From Aliarcobacter cibarius (GTDB lineage Bacteria; Campylobacterota; Campylobacteria; Campylobacterales; Arcobacteraceae): 64,000 nt of DNA. Where the stretch lies: NCBI RefSeq assembly GCF_013372265.1, contig NZ_CP054051.1, positions 2,194,596 through 2,258,595 of the forward strand, read 5' to 3'. This document shows positions 63,619-64,000 of this stretch, one piece after another; the stretch's first letter is position 1, and each line of letters opens with the position of its first letter. Below the pieces are notes generated by a model, which saw only the letters and a list, made by a program, of their open reading frames with translations, was not told where the DNA came from and did not search any database. Both the position numbers and the translations under genes were made by a program.

Positions 63619-64000
63619 TGCAACAATTAAATAAAATTGATTGGGAAAAAATAGACAACTTGATTCCAGTAGTTACTCAAGATAGTACTACAAACGAAGT
63701 TTTAATGCTTGCATATATGAACAAAGAGGCTTTAGAATTATCTCTTAAAACAGGTTATGCTCATTATTTTAGTAGAAGTAAACAAAGAATTTGGAAAAAA
63801 GGTGAGAGTTCAAACCATACTCAAAAAATAGATGATATTTTAGTAGATTGTGATAATGATACGATTTTGCTAAAAGTTACACAAAATGGTGTAGCTTGTC
63901 ATACAGGTAGAAAAACTTGCTTTTTTACTAAACTTGAATCAAATGAAATAGTTGAAGATGTAAAAATCAATACAACATCTGCATATGGAATCGTTGATAC
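63618..64000 (+). CDS. hisI: phosphoribosyl-AMP cyclohydrolase, probably HisIE (partial)
   Basis: Starts MQQLNKIDWEKIDNLIPVV and runs off the window after about 127 codons. HisI signatures: MLAYMNKEALELSLKTGYAHYFSRSKQ (in parts: MLAYMNKEAL, AHYFSRSKQ), WKKGESSNHTQ, the metal-binding VDCDNDT and VACHTGRKTCFF. It opens the purine ring in histidine synthesis. The frame continues past the HisI end, as in bifunctional HisIE. Confidence 0.93.
   Translation, partial: MQQLNKIDWEKIDNLIPVVTQDSTTNEVLMLAYMNKEALELSLKTGYAHYFSRSKQRIWKKGESSNHTQKIDDILVDCDNDTILLKVTQNGVACHTGRKTCFFTKLESNEIVEDVKINTTSAYGIVD

Overview
The window is very AT-rich and reads as a chromosomal segment of a Campylobacterota bacterium, most likely an Arcobacter/Aliarcobacter-type organism. 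This is inferred from base composition and from the mix of purM, coaE, metH, ilvE, hisI, znuACB, a cydAB operon led by a DUF4492 gene, and the style of the kinases and toxin-antitoxin (TA) genes. No database search was possible.

Bases 1 to about 12.6 kb are an accessory island: a phage-repressor-like gene, an AbiE-like TA operon killed by an in-frame stop, a complete IS21 element (1967-4597, with 6-bp target duplication), a divergent AbiEi-like/HipA-like pair around a perfect 24-bp palindrome, an IS110 element, an IS630 element (8906-10019), a zeta-toxin operon and a tyrosine integrase.

12.6-24.3 kb holds an aldehyde dehydrogenase with two long hairpins at its 5' side, a serine recombinase, an SGNH/MBOAT O-acylation pair, and two near-identical Wzz-like genes in inverted orientation. 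These two genes flank a repeat-rich lipoprotein gene and a tripartite HipBST-like TA system. A truncated IS21-type transposase follows.

24.3-28.5 kb is a cytochrome bd operon (DUF4492, cydA, cydB, a 33-residue membrane peptide, a NifX-like protein). It is divergent from a DUF134/NifX-like regulator, and a long inverted repeat lies between them. 28.5-30.4 kb carries decayed TA genes, including a zeta-like/HTH fusion. A tRNA-Arg(TCG) gene at 31.03 kb marks the edge of the TA-rich part.

31.2-48.5 kb is the most unusual region. It is a one-direction cluster for a type IVb pilus-like or type II secretion-like machine: pilin-like proteins without a clear leader, a lipoprotein secretin, a platform protein, an ATPase with a zinc-binding motif, and two bitopic assembly proteins. 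It also encodes four exported proteins sharing an N-terminal module. Two of them are large, carry RCC1-like propeller repeats, and end in almost the same C-terminal motif. One of these large genes seems to start with AUC. The cluster closes with an SH3 protein and a GHKL-ATPase-like protein that lacks a visible phosphoacceptor.

48.5-64 kb is mostly housekeeping: a Bax-like glucosaminidase, coaE, purM, a fused two-sensor histidine kinase, metH, a methyltransferase, znuACB with two operator-like palindromes, a lipoprotein, ilvE, an SPFH protein, a small exported protein and the start of hisI/hisIE.
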